This document shows, one piece after another, positions 52,529 through 63,043 of a DNA stretch of 64,000 bases. The notes under the pieces are model-generated. The model did no database searches. It saw only the letters and a program-made list of their open reading frames with translations, and was not told the DNA's origin. Position numbers and translations under genes: made by a program. The first letter of the stretch is position 1, and every line of letters begins with the position of its first letter. The stretch comes from Burkholderia diffusa (GTDB lineage Bacteria; Pseudomonadota; Gammaproteobacteria; Burkholderiales; Burkholderiaceae): positions 69,481 through 133,480 of the forward strand of contig NZ_CABVPN010000024.1 of NCBI RefSeq assembly GCF_902499115.1. The letters are read 5' to 3'.

Positions 52529-54949
52529 ATGACTTCGCTTCTTCATCCGCCCGTGTTCCACGTCGCCGACCGGCAGGCGAACCGTGTGCTGCTCGCGTCC
52601 GACGCGGGCGCAACCATCGAGATCTTCGTGCTCGAGGACGACATCGTGCGCGTGCGCGTGCTGCCCGACGCGACGGCGCGCAACCCGCGCACCTGGACCA
52701 TCGCGCCGGGCCTCGACGACGTGCCGCTCGAAGGGCGCGACCGTCTCGACCTGAGCGGCTTCGCGCAGCCGGCCTACGACTTCGTCGAAGACGACGGCGG
52801 CGTGCGCATCGAAACCGCGCAGATCCGCCTCACGGTAAGCCGGCAAGGCGGCCATTGCACGTGGTCGATGCGCGGCGCCGACGGCGCGTGGCGCGTCGTG
52901 CTCGCCGATCGCGCGACGCAGGCGTACAACTTCGGCTGGTGGGACGATCGCGCCTATCACTACGTCGCTCGCGAGCGCGGCGACAAGGTGTTCGGTCTCG
53001 GCGAGCGCGCGGGCGACCTCGACCGCACCGGCGCGCGCTTCGAGATGCGCAACATCGACGCGATGGGTTACAGCGCAAAGCACACGGACCCGCTCTACAA
53101 GCACATTCCGTTCTACGTCACGTGGTCGCCCGACGCGTGCCAGGGCTTCGGGCTGTTCTACGACACGCTGTCGGATTGCGCGTTCGACATGGGCCGCGAG
53201 CTCGACAACTACCACGGGCTCTACCGCTACTTCGTCGCCGAGCACGGCGATCTCGACTACTACTTCATCGCGTCGCCCGACACGCCGCTCACGGCCGCGC
53301 GGCGCTTCACGTGGCTCACCGGGCGCCCGGCGCGCACGCCGAAATGGGGGCTCGGCTATTCGGGCTCGACGATGAGCTACACCGACGCACCGGACGCGCA
53401 GCGGCAGATGAACCAGTTCGTCGAGCGGTGCGAATCGCACGACATTCTGTGCGATTCGTTCCACCTGTCGTCGGGCTATACGTCGATCGGCGAGAAACGC
53501 TACGTGTTCAACTGGAACCGCGAGAAGTTTCCCGACGCGAAGGGTTTCGTGAAGCACTACCGCGACCACGGTATCCGCCTGTGCGCGAACATCAAGCCGT
53601 GCCTGCTGCGCGACCACCCGGCGTTCGACGACGCCGCGCGGCGCGGGCTGCTGATCCGCTCGGCATCCGGCGAACCGGCATGGGTGCAATTCTGGGACGA
53701 GGTTGGCGCGTATCTCGACTTCACGCAACCGGACGCCTACGACTGGTGGCGCGAGCAGGTCACGTCGGCGCTGCTCGACTACGGGATCGAGTCGACGTGG
53801 AACGACAACAACGAATACGAGATCTGGTCGCCCGACGCAATCGCGCACGGCTTCGGGCAGCCGTTTCCCGCACGCGAGGCGAAGGTGCTGCAGACGATGC
53901 TGATGATGCGCGCGTCGCGCGACGCACAGCGCGCACATGCGCCGGCGCGGCGGCCGTTCCTCGTGTCGCGCTCCGGCGGCGCGGGCATGCAGCGTTATGT
54001 GCAGACCTGGTCCGGCGACAACTACACGTCGTGGGAAACGCTGCGCTACAACCTGAAGATGAGCCTCGGGCTCGCGTTGTCGGGCGTGTCGAACATCGGT
54101 CACGACATCGGCGGCTTCTCCGGCCCCGCCCCGTCGCCCGAGCTGCTGCTGCGCTGGGTGCAGTTCGGCATCTTCATGCCGCGCTTCAGCATCCATTCGT
54201 GGAATGACGACGGAACCGTCAACGAACCGTGGATGTATCCGGAGATCACCGCGCGGGTCGCGTCGCTGCTCAAGCAGCGCTACCGGCTGCTGCCTTACCT
54301 CTATCACCTGCTGTGGCTGTCGACCACGCGCTACGAGCCGGTGCTGCGGCCGACCTTCGGCGACTTCCCCGGCGACCCGCGCTGCTACGTCGAATGCGAC
54401 GACATGATGCTCGGCGACGCGCTGCTGGTCGCGCCGGTCGTCGAGCCGGGCCGCACGGAGCGCGCGGTCTACCTGCCGTCCGGTGCGCGCTGGCTGTGCT
54501 GCGCGAGCGCGCAGTCGTTCGACGGCGGCGCGAACGTGACGCTGCCCGCGCCGCTCGACACGCCGGTGATGCTGTTGCGCGAAGGCCGCGTGCTGCCGCT
54601 GAACGTCGCAGAGCAACGGTTCGGCGCACGCGCGGACACGCGCGGCTTCCTCGTCGCGCCGCGCGTCGAGGACGGCGTTGCGTATGGCGAATGCGTCGAG
54701 GACGACGGCGAAACGGAAGCGTGGCGCGACGGCGAATACGGGCTGTGGCGCGTCGAGACCGGACGCACGGCGTCCGGTGAACTCGGCGTGTCGGTCCGCT
54801 GGGATGGCCGCATGAACCGCCCTGCCGGGCGCGTGGAGATCCTGCTGCCGGCATCGCTGCAGTGCGCGCTTGCCGTGCGCGGTGCGTGCGTCGAACACGA
54901 TGCGCGGGACGGCGCGTGGCGTCGCGTCGTCGTGGCACTCGACGACTGA
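52529..54949 (+). CDS. GH31 alpha-glycosidase (alpha-glucosidase/alpha-xylosidase type)
   Basis: 806 residues, no signal peptide. N-terminal galactose-mutarotase-like domain (about 1-230), then a TIM barrel (about 260-600): nucleophile motif STWNDNNEYE (Asp about 425), acid/base motif TWSGDNYTSW (Asp about 496) and GHDIGGFSG after it. Beta-sandwich domains end the protein. It would release alpha-linked sugars from a small glycoside in the cytoplasm after import by the MFS protein. It starts 27 bases after the transporter stop and is followed by the porin gene, so the three form one uptake-and-use unit. Xylosidase, glucosidase and sulfoquinovosidase activities cannot be told apart here. Confidence 0.9.
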   Translation: MTSLLHPPVFHVADRQANRVLLASDAGATIEIFVLEDDIVRVRVLPDATARNPRTWTIAPGLDDVPLEGRDRLDLSGFAQPAYDFVEDDGGVRIETAQIRLTVSRQGGHCTWSMRGADGAWRVVLADRATQAYNFGWWDDRAYHYVARERGDKVFGLGERAGDLDRTGARFEMRNIDAMGYSAKHTDPLYKHIPFYVTWSPDACQGFGLFYDTLSDCAFDMGRELDNYHGLYRYFVAEHGDLDYYFIASPDTPLTAARRFTWLTGRPARTPKWGLGYSGSTMSYTDAPDAQRQMNQFVERCESHDILCDSFHLSSGYTSIGEKRYVFNWNREKFPDAKGFVKHYRDHGIRLCANIKPCLLRDHPAFDDAARRGLLIRSASGEPAWVQFWDEVGAYLDFTQPDAYDWWREQVTSALLDYGIESTWNDNNEYEIWSPDAIAHGFGQPFPAREAKVLQTMLMMRASRDAQRAHAPARRPFLVSRSGGAGMQRYVQTWSGDNYTSWETLRYNLKMSLGLALSGVSNIGHDIGGFSGPAPSPELLLRWVQFGIFMPRFSIHSWNDDGTVNEPWMYPEITARVASLLKQRYRLLPYLYHLLWLSTTRYEPVLRPTFGDFPGDPRCYVECDDMMLGDALLVAPVVEPGRTERAVYLPSGARWLCCASAQSFDGGANVTLPAPLDTPVMLLREGRVLPLNVAEQRFGARADTRGFLVAPRVEDGVAYGECVEDDGETEAWRDGEYGLWRVETGRTASGELGVSVRWDGRMNRPAGRVEILLPASLQCALAVRGACVEHDARDGAWRRVVVALDD

Positions 54950-55070
54950 CCGCGCAAGCGCGGGACGACGCCGAACCCTCAGATCGGGCGGGCCGCGCAC
55001 ACGGCCCGCCCCTCCACCAAAGAGGAGGCCGATCAGCCTCCCGCCCCTTGAAGAGACTTGGAGATCGTCA

Positions 55071-56258
55071 ATGAAAGCATCGCACAACTATTATGCAATC
55101 CTGATTTTATCGGCCGCGTCGCTCGGCGCTTCCACCGCCCGTGCGCAGAGCAGCGTGACGCTGTACGGCGTGGTCGACGATTCGCTCGCGTACGTCAACA
55201 ACCAGCAGGGCCACTCGAACATTTACATGCGCGACGGCAACCTGTATGCGTCGAAGTTCGGGCTGCGCGGCGACGAGGATCTCGGCGGCGGCACGCACGC
55301 GATCTTCGACCTGCAATCCGGCTTCAACCTGAACACCGGCGCGCAAGCCGCCGCCGGCACGATCTTCAACCGCCAGGCCTTCGTCGGGCTGCGCAACGAT
55401 CATTACGGCACGGTGACGGCCGGCCGCCAGTACACGCCGTACTTCCTGCTGGTCGGCCCGTACGCGTCGAGCAGCTGGCTGACCGGCGCGACGGGCGCGC
55501 ATCCGGGCGACATCGACGGGCTCGACACGACGATCCGCGTAAACAATTCCGTCACCTACACGTCGCCGACCCTCTTCGGGCTGACCGCGAGCGCGATGTA
55601 CGCGTTCGGCGGCATCGCCGGCGCGACCGGCAAGGGCAACACGTTCAGCGCCGCGCTGCGCTATGCGAACGGGCCGGTCGGGATCGCGGCCGGCTACCTG
55701 CGCATCAACAGCTCGGGCTCGTCGGCGGGCTTCCTCAATCCGGCGACCGCGGCTTCGGGCAGCTTCGCGGTGTCCGTGCTGAACCAGGGCTACCTGACCG
55801 CGAAGGCCGTCGAGCAGGTCGCAGCGGCCGGCAACTACACGCTCGGCAACCTGACGATGGGCCTCAACTACTCGAACGTGAAGTACCTGCCCGGCAACGG
55901 CTCCGCGTTCACGGACACAGCCGTGTTCAACACCTACGGCGCGCTCGCCGCGTACCGCTTCACGCCGACCTTCTCGGTGGCCGGCGCGTTCGCGTACACG
56001 CTCGCGTCGAAGGCGAACGGCGTGTCGGACGCGGCCCGTTACCAGCAGTATTCGCTGAAGGAGTCGTACAGCCTGTCGAAGCGCACGACGCTCTATGCGC
56101 TGCAGGCGTACACGCATTCGAGCGGGCGGACGCTCGGCGCGCTGGGTGCCGGCCATATCGTCGACGCGGCGCCGATCGTCGGCGATTCGCAGCAGCTCAC
56201 GCCGTCGACGACGCACGGCCAGTTCGTCGGCATGGCCGGGATCGCCATGACGTTCTGA
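55071..56258 (+). CDS. General porin (Gram-negative type, OmpC-like)
   Basis: 395 residues. Signal peptide with cleavage after ARA (residue 25): mature start QSSVTLYGVVDDSLAYVNN, the standard Burkholderia porin opening. SKFGLRGDEDLGGG and FNRQAFVGLRNDHYGTVTAGRQ are conserved strand motifs, and the chain ends in MTF, the C-terminal Phe needed for BAM insertion. A 16-stranded trimeric barrel is expected. GGAG lies seven bases before the ATG. Position after MFS and GH31 suggests it admits the same glycoside. Confidence 0.95.
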   Translation: MKASHNYYAILILSAASLGASTARAQSSVTLYGVVDDSLAYVNNQQGHSNIYMRDGNLYASKFGLRGDEDLGGGTHAIFDLQSGFNLNTGAQAAAGTIFNRQAFVGLRNDHYGTVTAGRQYTPYFLLVGPYASSSWLTGATGAHPGDIDGLDTTIRVNNSVTYTSPTLFGLTASAMYAFGGIAGATGKGNTFSAALRYANGPVGIAAGYLRINSSGSSAGFLNPATAASGSFAVSVLNQGYLTAKAVEQVAAAGNYTLGNLTMGLNYSNVKYLPGNGSAFTDTAVFNTYGALAAYRFTPTFSVAGAFAYTLASKANGVSDAARYQQYSLKESYSLSKRTTLYALQAYTHSSGRTLGALGAGHIVDAAPIVGDSQQLTPSTTHGQFVGMAGIAMTF

Positions 56259-56287
56259 ACCCGTACGGCTGCGCCTCCCCTGCTCGA

Positions 56288-56316
56288 GCCCCGGACGATC
56301 CGGCATCGTCCGGGGC
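56288..56316 (+). terminator. Hairpin after the porin gene
   Basis: Perfect 12-bp arms GCCCCGGACGAT/ATCGTCCGGGGC with loop CCGGC, 30 bases after the porin stop. No T tract follows. Confidence 0.6.
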
Positions 56317-56532
56317 GCCCGTTGACGTTCGGCGTCGACCTCTTTCGCACGCCGCGCGCAGCGTGCGGGTTTTCGCGATCGCCCCGATACCTTACAATTC
56401 GTCAGGTTTATCCCTGCTGCATATCCCTTCATGCAGTCCTGACACCGCGGTACACTCGGCGCACGCCGTATAAGGGTCCGTCGCGCGCCATGCGCGCCGG
56501 GCGGCGTCGCGCCTCGTTGCGCCCACAACTGG

Positions 56533-58563
56533 ATGCCAGCCATGCCAGATTCCCGTTCCTCGCCCCGCACGACATTCAAGCCGCAGGTCGTGCTGCCCGC
56601 GCTCGCGGTCATCGGTGCACTGCTCGTCGTGTGCGCGCTGCGCCCGAACGAAGCAGGCGCGCTCTTCTCCTCCGGCCAGCAATGGGTCGTCGCGCGCTTC
56701 GACTGGTTCTACGTACTCGCCGTCACCACGTTCCTCGTGTTCCTCGTGCTGATCGCGGCAAGCGACTTCGGCAACATCCGGCTCGGCCCCGACGACGCCG
56801 AGCCCGAGTTCAGCTTCCTGTCGTGGACAGCCATGCTGTTCGCGGCGGGCATGGGCATCGGCCTCATGTACTTCGGCGTCGGCGAGCCGATGCAGCACTT
56901 CCTGAAGCCGCCGACCGTCGACCCCGGCACGCCGGCAGCCGCGCGCGAGGCGATGCTGATGACCTTCTTCCACTGGGGCTTTCATGCGTGGGCGATCTAC
57001 GGGCTGATGGGGCTCGTGCTCGCATACTTCGGATTCCGCTACAACCTGCCGCTGACGCTGCGCTCCGGCCTGTATCCGGTGCTGCGCGAGCGCGTGAACG
57101 GCTGGATCGGCCACGCGGTCGACGCGTTCGCGCTGGTCGGCACGGTCGCGGGCATCGCGACGACGCTCGGCTACGGCGTGATGCAGTTGAGCGCGGGCCT
57201 GCATACGGTCGCCGGCTGGGATACGAGCGGCAACGCGTTTCGCATCGGGCTCGTCGTGATCGTCGTGATCCTGGCCGGCGCATCGGCCGCGAGCGGTCTC
57301 GACAAGGGCGTGCGGCGGCTGTCCGAGCTGAACCTGCTGCTGGCGTTCCTGTTGCTCGCGTTCGTGGTCGTCGCGGGCCCGACGTCGTTCCTGCTGCGCG
57401 CGCTCGGCGACAACATCGGCCAGTACCTGTCGAATCTCATCGACCTGTCGTTCCGCACCTATGCGTACGCGCCGCCGCGCGAAGAAGGCTGGTTCGGCGG
57501 CTGGACGATCCTCTACTGGGCATGGTGGGTATCGTGGTCACCGTTCGTCGGCATGTTCATCGCGCGCATCTCGCGCGGCCGCACGATCCGCCAGTTCGTG
57601 ATCGGTGTGTTGCTCGTGCCGACCGCATTCAATCTCGTGTGGATGACCGTGTTCGGCAACAGCGCGATCTGGCTCGACACGCATGGCGCGGCCGGCGCGC
57701 TCGCGCAAACGGCCGGCAGTGTCGATGCGTTGCTGTTCCGTTTCTTCGATTTCCTGCCGCTTCCGCAGTTGCTGTCGATCGTCGCGATCGTGCTGATCGC
57801 GGTGTTCTTCGTCACGTCCGCCGATTCCGGCGCATTCGTGATCGACCAGATCGCGACGCGCGGCACCGCGCATTCGCCGGTCTGGCAGCGGCTGTTCTGG
57901 GCTGCGCTGCTGGGCGTGACGGCGGCCGTGCTACTGGTCGCGGGCGGGCTCGGCGCGCTGCAGGCGATGACGTTGATCGCCGCATTGCCGGTCGCCTTGA
58001 TCATGCTCGCGCTGTGTTACGGGCTGTGGCGCGGGCTCGCGGCCGACCGCGCGCACTATTCCCAGGACGTCGCGCCCGCGACGAGCTTCTGGACCGGCCA
58101 GCACTGGCGCCATCGCCTGACCCACATCCTGCGGCAGACGACCGAAGCCGACGCACGCCAGTTCGTCGCGGAAACCGTCGAGCCCGCGCTGCGCAAAGTC
58201 GCCGACGAGCTGCGTTCGGGCGGCGTCGACGCACACGTGCAGCGCGACAGCGACGACGCGGTGCGGCTGACCGTGCCGACCGCGGAACACCGCGATTTCG
58301 TCTACGGCGCGCGCGTAACGGCGAAATCCGCGGCGGCCTTCCTGGTACGCGAAGCGGCCGAGCCGGATGCCGAGCGTCCGCACGTGTACGGCATCGTCAC
58401 GTTCTTCGAGGACGGCCGGCTCGGCTACGACATCGAATATCTGCGCGGCGACGAACTGATCGCTGACGTACTGCGTCAATACGAACGCTACGTCTCGCTA
58501 GCAGCCGACCAGCGTACGCATCTGCTGAGCCGCGCGCCGGGACACGCAACGGAGGCCGAATGA
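56533..58563 (+). CDS. betT: BCCT-family choline/betaine transporter (BetT-like)
   Basis: 676 residues with twelve helices. The sodium/choline-site segment GMGIGLMYFGVGEP (about 113-126) and the BCCT signature WAWWVSWSPFVGMFIARISRGRTIR region (about 330-354) are present. The C-terminal cytoplasmic extension of about 170 residues (500-676) is long, as in osmotically regulated BetT proteins, and is involved in activity control there. It imports choline, the precursor of glycine betaine. The bet oxidation genes are not in the window. Either of two Met codons (56533, 56542) could start it. Confidence 0.9.
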   Translation: MPAMPDSRSSPRTTFKPQVVLPALAVIGALLVVCALRPNEAGALFSSGQQWVVARFDWFYVLAVTTFLVFLVLIAASDFGNIRLGPDDAEPEFSFLSWTAMLFAAGMGIGLMYFGVGEPMQHFLKPPTVDPGTPAAAREAMLMTFFHWGFHAWAIYGLMGLVLAYFGFRYNLPLTLRSGLYPVLRERVNGWIGHAVDAFALVGTVAGIATTLGYGVMQLSAGLHTVAGWDTSGNAFRIGLVVIVVILAGASAASGLDKGVRRLSELNLLLAFLLLAFVVVAGPTSFLLRALGDNIGQYLSNLIDLSFRTYAYAPPREEGWFGGWTILYWAWWVSWSPFVGMFIARISRGRTIRQFVIGVLLVPTAFNLVWMTVFGNSAIWLDTHGAAGALAQTAGSVDALLFRFFDFLPLPQLLSIVAIVLIAVFFVTSADSGAFVIDQIATRGTAHSPVWQRLFWAALLGVTAAVLLVAGGLGALQAMTLIAALPVALIMLALCYGLWRGLAADRAHYSQDVAPATSFWTGQHWRHRLTHILRQTTEADARQFVAETVEPALRKVADELRSGGVDAHVQRDSDDAVRLTVPTAEHRDFVYGARVTAKSAAAFLVREAAEPDAERPHVYGIVTFFEDGRLGYDIEYLRGDELIADVLRQYERYVSLAADQRTHLLSRAPGHATEAE

Positions 58564-58621
58564 ATCCGACCGCTGCGTTCCTCTCGTCGAGCCGACGCGC
58601 GGCAGCCGACGGAGCCATGCC

Positions 58622-58933
58622 ATGAGCAGCCTCCTGAACAATCGCACCGGCGACTTCATCGCGCTCGCGACGCTCGCGGTGCTTTACCTCGGCGGCGTCG
58701 GCCTTGCGCTGTGGCGGATCCGCACCGCCGCACCGCGCGGCAAGGTTTACTGGATCTTCTGCATCGCGCTGCTGGCCGGCGGCGCGATCGCGATCACCGC
58801 CAACCTGTCGCCCGTGCCGAACAGCGGCGAGATGCCGCCCGGTTTCGCACTCGGCGTCGAGGCGGTGCTGCTCGGGCTCGCGCTCGTGGCGGCCAGCTGC
58901 GCCTGGCTGATGTTGCGTGCGAGGCGCGACTGA
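58622..58933 (+). CDS. Small membrane protein of unknown function
   Basis: 103 residues with three hydrophobic helices (about 12-32, 43-62 and 74-97) and a polar turn (SPVPNSGEMPPG) between helices 2 and 3. No family is recognised. It lies 58 bases after betT on the same strand and is probably co-transcribed, so it may be linked to membrane or osmotic functions; nothing in the sequence shows this. Confidence 0.7.
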   Translation: MSSLLNNRTGDFIALATLAVLYLGGVGLALWRIRTAAPRGKVYWIFCIALLAGGAIAITANLSPVPNSGEMPPGFALGVEAVLLGLALVAASCAWLMLRARRD

Positions 58934-59023
58934 TACCTGCCTTTTGCACGGCGCCGCAGCCTCGTCACGCATGAACGGCAACACGCATGCCGAACAACGG
59001 GCTGCCGCCATTTTCCCGATGCA

Positions 59024-59859
<836 letters not shown>

Positions 59860-59900
59860 CGTCGATTCTCCTTTTGTCCGCATCGTTGACCGTGATCCGG

Positions 59901-59931
59901 ACTATGCTGCTTCAAGCCGGCTTGAGGTCAA
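59901..59931 (-). promoter_or_regulatory. MerR/SoxR-type promoter of the methyltransferase gene
   Basis: On the minus strand: -35 TTGACC (59926-59931), a 19-base spacer, -10 CATAGT (59901-59906). The spacer contains the dyad CCTCAAG-CCGG-CTTGAAG (one mismatch). A 19-base spacer with a centred dyad overlapping TTGACC is the hallmark of MerR-family promoters and is close to the SoxR box (CCTCAAG-N4-CTTGAGG). Transcription would start about 35 bases before the ATG. Confidence 0.65.
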
Positions 59932-60040
59932 GGCTGCGAACGCGGCACGACTCGCGCGCCGCGTCGGTCTTCGCACCCCATCCTTCACAATTCTTACATT
60001 CGCGTTCCGTATCGTTGACGGCTTTCCTACGGTGCCTCCC

Positions 60041-61504
60041 ATGCGACGACTCCTCTCCCGCGCGCTGTTCGTGCGCTGCGCTCCGCTTGTTGCCCTCGCG
60101 GCGCTGTCCGCGTGTTCGAATCACATCGATACGCCCGCCGACCCGGCCAGTGCCGCGATCAACGTTCAGGCCGCGTGGGTCGAGATCGGCGATGCGAACC
60201 AGGCGATCGCACGCGTGGTCACCAACTACAGCCCCGTGTCCGCGAGCGATCCGCTGTGTCCGCAGTTGTCCGTCGACGGCAAGCTGTCGCGCATGACGCT
60301 GCGTGCCGGCGCCGCGACCATCGCGCAACGTCCGACGGCGAGCGCCCCGGCCGACTCGAAACCGTCGAGCTTCCCGGTGTCGGTCTGCGAAGCGATGCTG
60401 CCCACCGATGCACAGGCGGCGAGCGTCGCGGGCCGCGCGCTGCCGCTGCCGAAAGCGCAGCCGCAGCGCATCGCGATCATCGCCGACACCGGCTGCCGGA
60501 TGAAGAAGGCCGACAACGCATGGCAGGCGTGCAACGACGCGACGGTCTGGCCGTTCGACACGATCGCGGCGAGCGTCGCGAAGCTGTCGCCGGACCTCGT
60601 GCTGCACGTCGGCGACTATCACTACCGCGAAAACGCGTGCCCGCCCGACATCGCCGGCTGCAAGGACAGCCCGTGGGGCTACGGCTGGGATACGTGGCAG
60701 GCCGACCTGTTCCGCCCGGCCGCACCGCTGTTCGCGAAGGCGCCGTGGGTTGTCGTGCGCGGCAACCACGAGGAATGCGCACGGGCTGGACAGGGCTGGT
60801 ACCGCTTCCTCGATCCGCACCCGTATTCGGCAGCGCGTTCGTGCGACGATCCGGCCAACGACGACGACGCGAACTACTCGGATCCGTATGCGGTGTCGCT
60901 CGGCGGCGGCACGCAAGTGATCGTGTTCGACACCGCGAAGGTCGGTCGCAATCCGCTGAAGACGACCGACGCTCAGTTCCGCATCTATCAGAAGCAGTTC
61001 CAGACGGTCGCGTCGCTCGCGTCGAAGGCCGGCATGTCGACGACGATCTTCACGAACCACCATCCGATCCTCGCATTCGCGCCGATCGCCGGCAGCACGC
61101 CGGCGCCGGGCAACCTCGCGCTGCAGTCGGTGATGGCGAGCCTGAACGCGCAGGCGTACTATCCGCCCGGCATCCAGGTCGCGCTGCACGGGCACGTGCA
61201 CGATTTCCAGGCGATCAACTTCTCGTCCGGGCATCCGGCGACGATCGTGTCCGGCAACGGCGGGGACAACCTCGACGTCGCGCTGCCCGATCCATTCCCG
61301 GCCGGCGTGACGCCCGCGCCGGGCGCCGTGATCGAACGACTGTCACACCACAACAGCTTCGGCTTCCTGATCATGGAGCGACGCGCGGCGCCGGCGACGG
61401 GCTGGGTGTTCCATGCGTATTCGGCGGCCGGCAAGCTGCTCGCGTCGTGCGACCAGTCGGGCAACACGCTCGCATGCGACAAGACGGGGTTCATCGCGCC
61501 GTGA
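60041..61504 (+). CDS. Lipoprotein metallophosphoesterase (calcineurin-like)
   Basis: 487 residues. Lipoprotein signal MRRLLSRALFVRC followed by a hydrophobic core and lipobox LSAC (Cys25). Metallophosphatase motifs in order: IADTG (Asp149), VGDYHYRE (Asp192), RGNHEE (Asn242, His243), NHHP and GHVHDF. The first motif has DTG instead of DxH, so one metal ligand is altered. Several Cys pairs (CRMKK…CND, CPPDIAGC) suggest disulfides outside the cytoplasm. It is probably a membrane-anchored periplasmic phosphoesterase. Its TGA overlaps a GTG in the frame of the cytochrome c peroxidase gene, so the two may be coupled. Confidence 0.85.
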   Translation: MRRLLSRALFVRCAPLVALAALSACSNHIDTPADPASAAINVQAAWVEIGDANQAIARVVTNYSPVSASDPLCPQLSVDGKLSRMTLRAGAATIAQRPTASAPADSKPSSFPVSVCEAMLPTDAQAASVAGRALPLPKAQPQRIAIIADTGCRMKKADNAWQACNDATVWPFDTIAASVAKLSPDLVLHVGDYHYRENACPPDIAGCKDSPWGYGWDTWQADLFRPAAPLFAKAPWVVVRGNHEECARAGQGWYRFLDPHPYSAARSCDDPANDDDANYSDPYAVSLGGGTQVIVFDTAKVGRNPLKTTDAQFRIYQKQFQTVASLASKAGMSTTIFTNHHPILAFAPIAGSTPAPGNLALQSVMASLNAQAYYPPGIQVALHGHVHDFQAINFSSGHPATIVSGNGGDNLDVALPDPFPAGVTPAPGAVIERLSHHNSFGFLIMERRAAPATGWVFHAYSAAGKLLASCDQSGNTLACDKTGFIAP

Positions 61505-61560
61505 GTGACGAAGTTCGATTGAGTGATGATTTGACGAATTCGACCGGCCGCCGGCGACGG

Positions 61561-63000
61561 ATGGCCGGCTCGCGGAAGCGGACGGTTTCGTCGGCGACCG
61601 CTGCCGAGCATCGGGTTTGCGCTTCGGTTCCGGTCGCCGGCGGTGGCCGGACGGTACGCGTGCTTGCCGCCGCCCTGCTCGCCGGCGCGGCGCTCGCGGC
61701 CCATGCCACACCGTCGGAGACGATCCTTCTTCCCGGTGTGCCGTCGCGCGTCGTCGGCACGATCGGCAACGGCACGCCGCAGGTGACCGGCAAGGTCGAC
61801 GCGGCGGGCGCCCGTTTCGCGCCCGATCCGACGCTCGTCGCGCTGGGCCGCCGGATCTTCTTCGATCCGCGGCTGTCCGAGCCGCGCGGCATGTCGTGCG
61901 CGGGCTGCCACGATCCGGGACGCGCGTTCGCGCCGACATTGTCGGCCGCTTCGCTCGCGGGGCCCGGCGTGCCGGAAGGCAGCCGCCACGGGCGCTTCAG
62001 CCTGCGCAACGCGCCGTCGCTGCTCTACGTGCGCTACGTGCCGCGCCGCCACTTCTACCAGGATGACGACGCGCCCGCGCCGTCGCCGTTCGGCGGCCTC
62101 TTCAGCGACGGCCGCGCGGACACGCTTGCCGAACAGATCCGCGGGCCGTTGTTCGATCCGAACGAGATGAACAATCGATCGCCGGCCGCGCTGCTACGCA
62201 AGGTCGACGGCACCGAACTGGCGGACGATCTCGCCGCGCGCTTCGGCGCATCGGTGCGGCGCGACCCCGAACAGCTGGTGCGTGCGCTGGGCTCGGCCGT
62301 TGAAGCGTATCTGCAGAGCGACGACATGGCGCCGTTCACGTCGCGCTTCGACGCGTACCTGCGCACGCGCAAGCCGCTCGCGCCGGCCGAGATGCGCGGC
62401 CTGGCGCTGTTCCGCAATCCTGACAAGGGCAACTGCATGAGTTGCCATACGCTGACGGAGACGTCGAGCCGGCCGGAGCGCTCGCTCTTCACCGATTTCG
62501 GCTACGACGCGATCGCGGTGCCGCGCAACCGCGCGCTGCCCGCGAACCGAGATCCGCGCCATTTCGACAACGGCCTGTGCGACACGGCCGCACGGCTGCG
62601 CTGGCCCGAGCCGACGCAATGGTGCGGCTACCTGCGCACGCCGGGGCTGCGCAACGTCGCGGTCAAGCAGACGTTCATGCACAACGGCGTGTTCACGACG
62701 CTGCGCGACGCGGTCGCGTTCTACAACACGCGCTCGACCGACCCGGGCTACTGGTATCACGGCGCCAGGACGTTCGACGACGTGCCGGCCGCCTATCGCG
62801 GCAACATCAACGTCAATTCGACGCCGATGAACCGCCGGCCGGGCATGCAGCCCGCACTCACCGACTCGGAAATCGACGACATCGTCGCGTTCCTCGGCAC
62901 GCTGACCGACGCGCGCTACGCGAACATCATCCCGCCCGCCGCGCCTGCCGCCCGGATTACCGGATCGCCTGCTGCCCGCACACCGACGCCGGTGCGCTGA
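61561..63000 (+). CDS. Di-haem cytochrome c peroxidase / MauG family protein
   Basis: 479 residues. Two haem c sites: CAGCH (about 113-117) and CMSCH (about 292-296). The family features GRRIFFDPRLSEPRGMSC, EQIRGPLFDPNEMN and TPGLRNVAVKQTFMHNGVF are all present. An uncleaved or late signal segment (VRVLAAALLAGAALAAHA, about 32-49) sends it to the periplasm. It reduces hydrogen peroxide with electrons from cytochrome c, or acts as a MauG-like oxidase. Start uncertain: the ATG at 61561 was chosen, while a GTG at 61501 overlaps the preceding stop codon and would add 20 residues. Confidence 0.88.
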   Translation: MAGSRKRTVSSATAAEHRVCASVPVAGGGRTVRVLAAALLAGAALAAHATPSETILLPGVPSRVVGTIGNGTPQVTGKVDAAGARFAPDPTLVALGRRIFFDPRLSEPRGMSCAGCHDPGRAFAPTLSAASLAGPGVPEGSRHGRFSLRNAPSLLYVRYVPRRHFYQDDDAPAPSPFGGLFSDGRADTLAEQIRGPLFDPNEMNNRSPAALLRKVDGTELADDLAARFGASVRRDPEQLVRALGSAVEAYLQSDDMAPFTSRFDAYLRTRKPLAPAEMRGLALFRNPDKGNCMSCHTLTETSSRPERSLFTDFGYDAIAVPRNRALPANRDPRHFDNGLCDTAARLRWPEPTQWCGYLRTPGLRNVAVKQTFMHNGVFTTLRDAVAFYNTRSTDPGYWYHGARTFDDVPAAYRGNINVNSTPMNRRPGMQPALTDSEIDDIVAFLGTLTDARYANIIPPAAPAARITGSPAARTPTPVR

Positions 63001-63002
63001 AC

Positions 63003-63020
63003 CCTGGCCGAACGGCCAGG
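63003..63020 (+). terminator. Small hairpin after the peroxidase gene
   Basis: Perfect 7-bp arms CCTGGCC/GGCCAGG with loop GAAC directly after the stop codon. No T tract. Confidence 0.4.
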
Positions 63021-63043
63021 CGGATGCGCGCCCGCTTGCGGCC

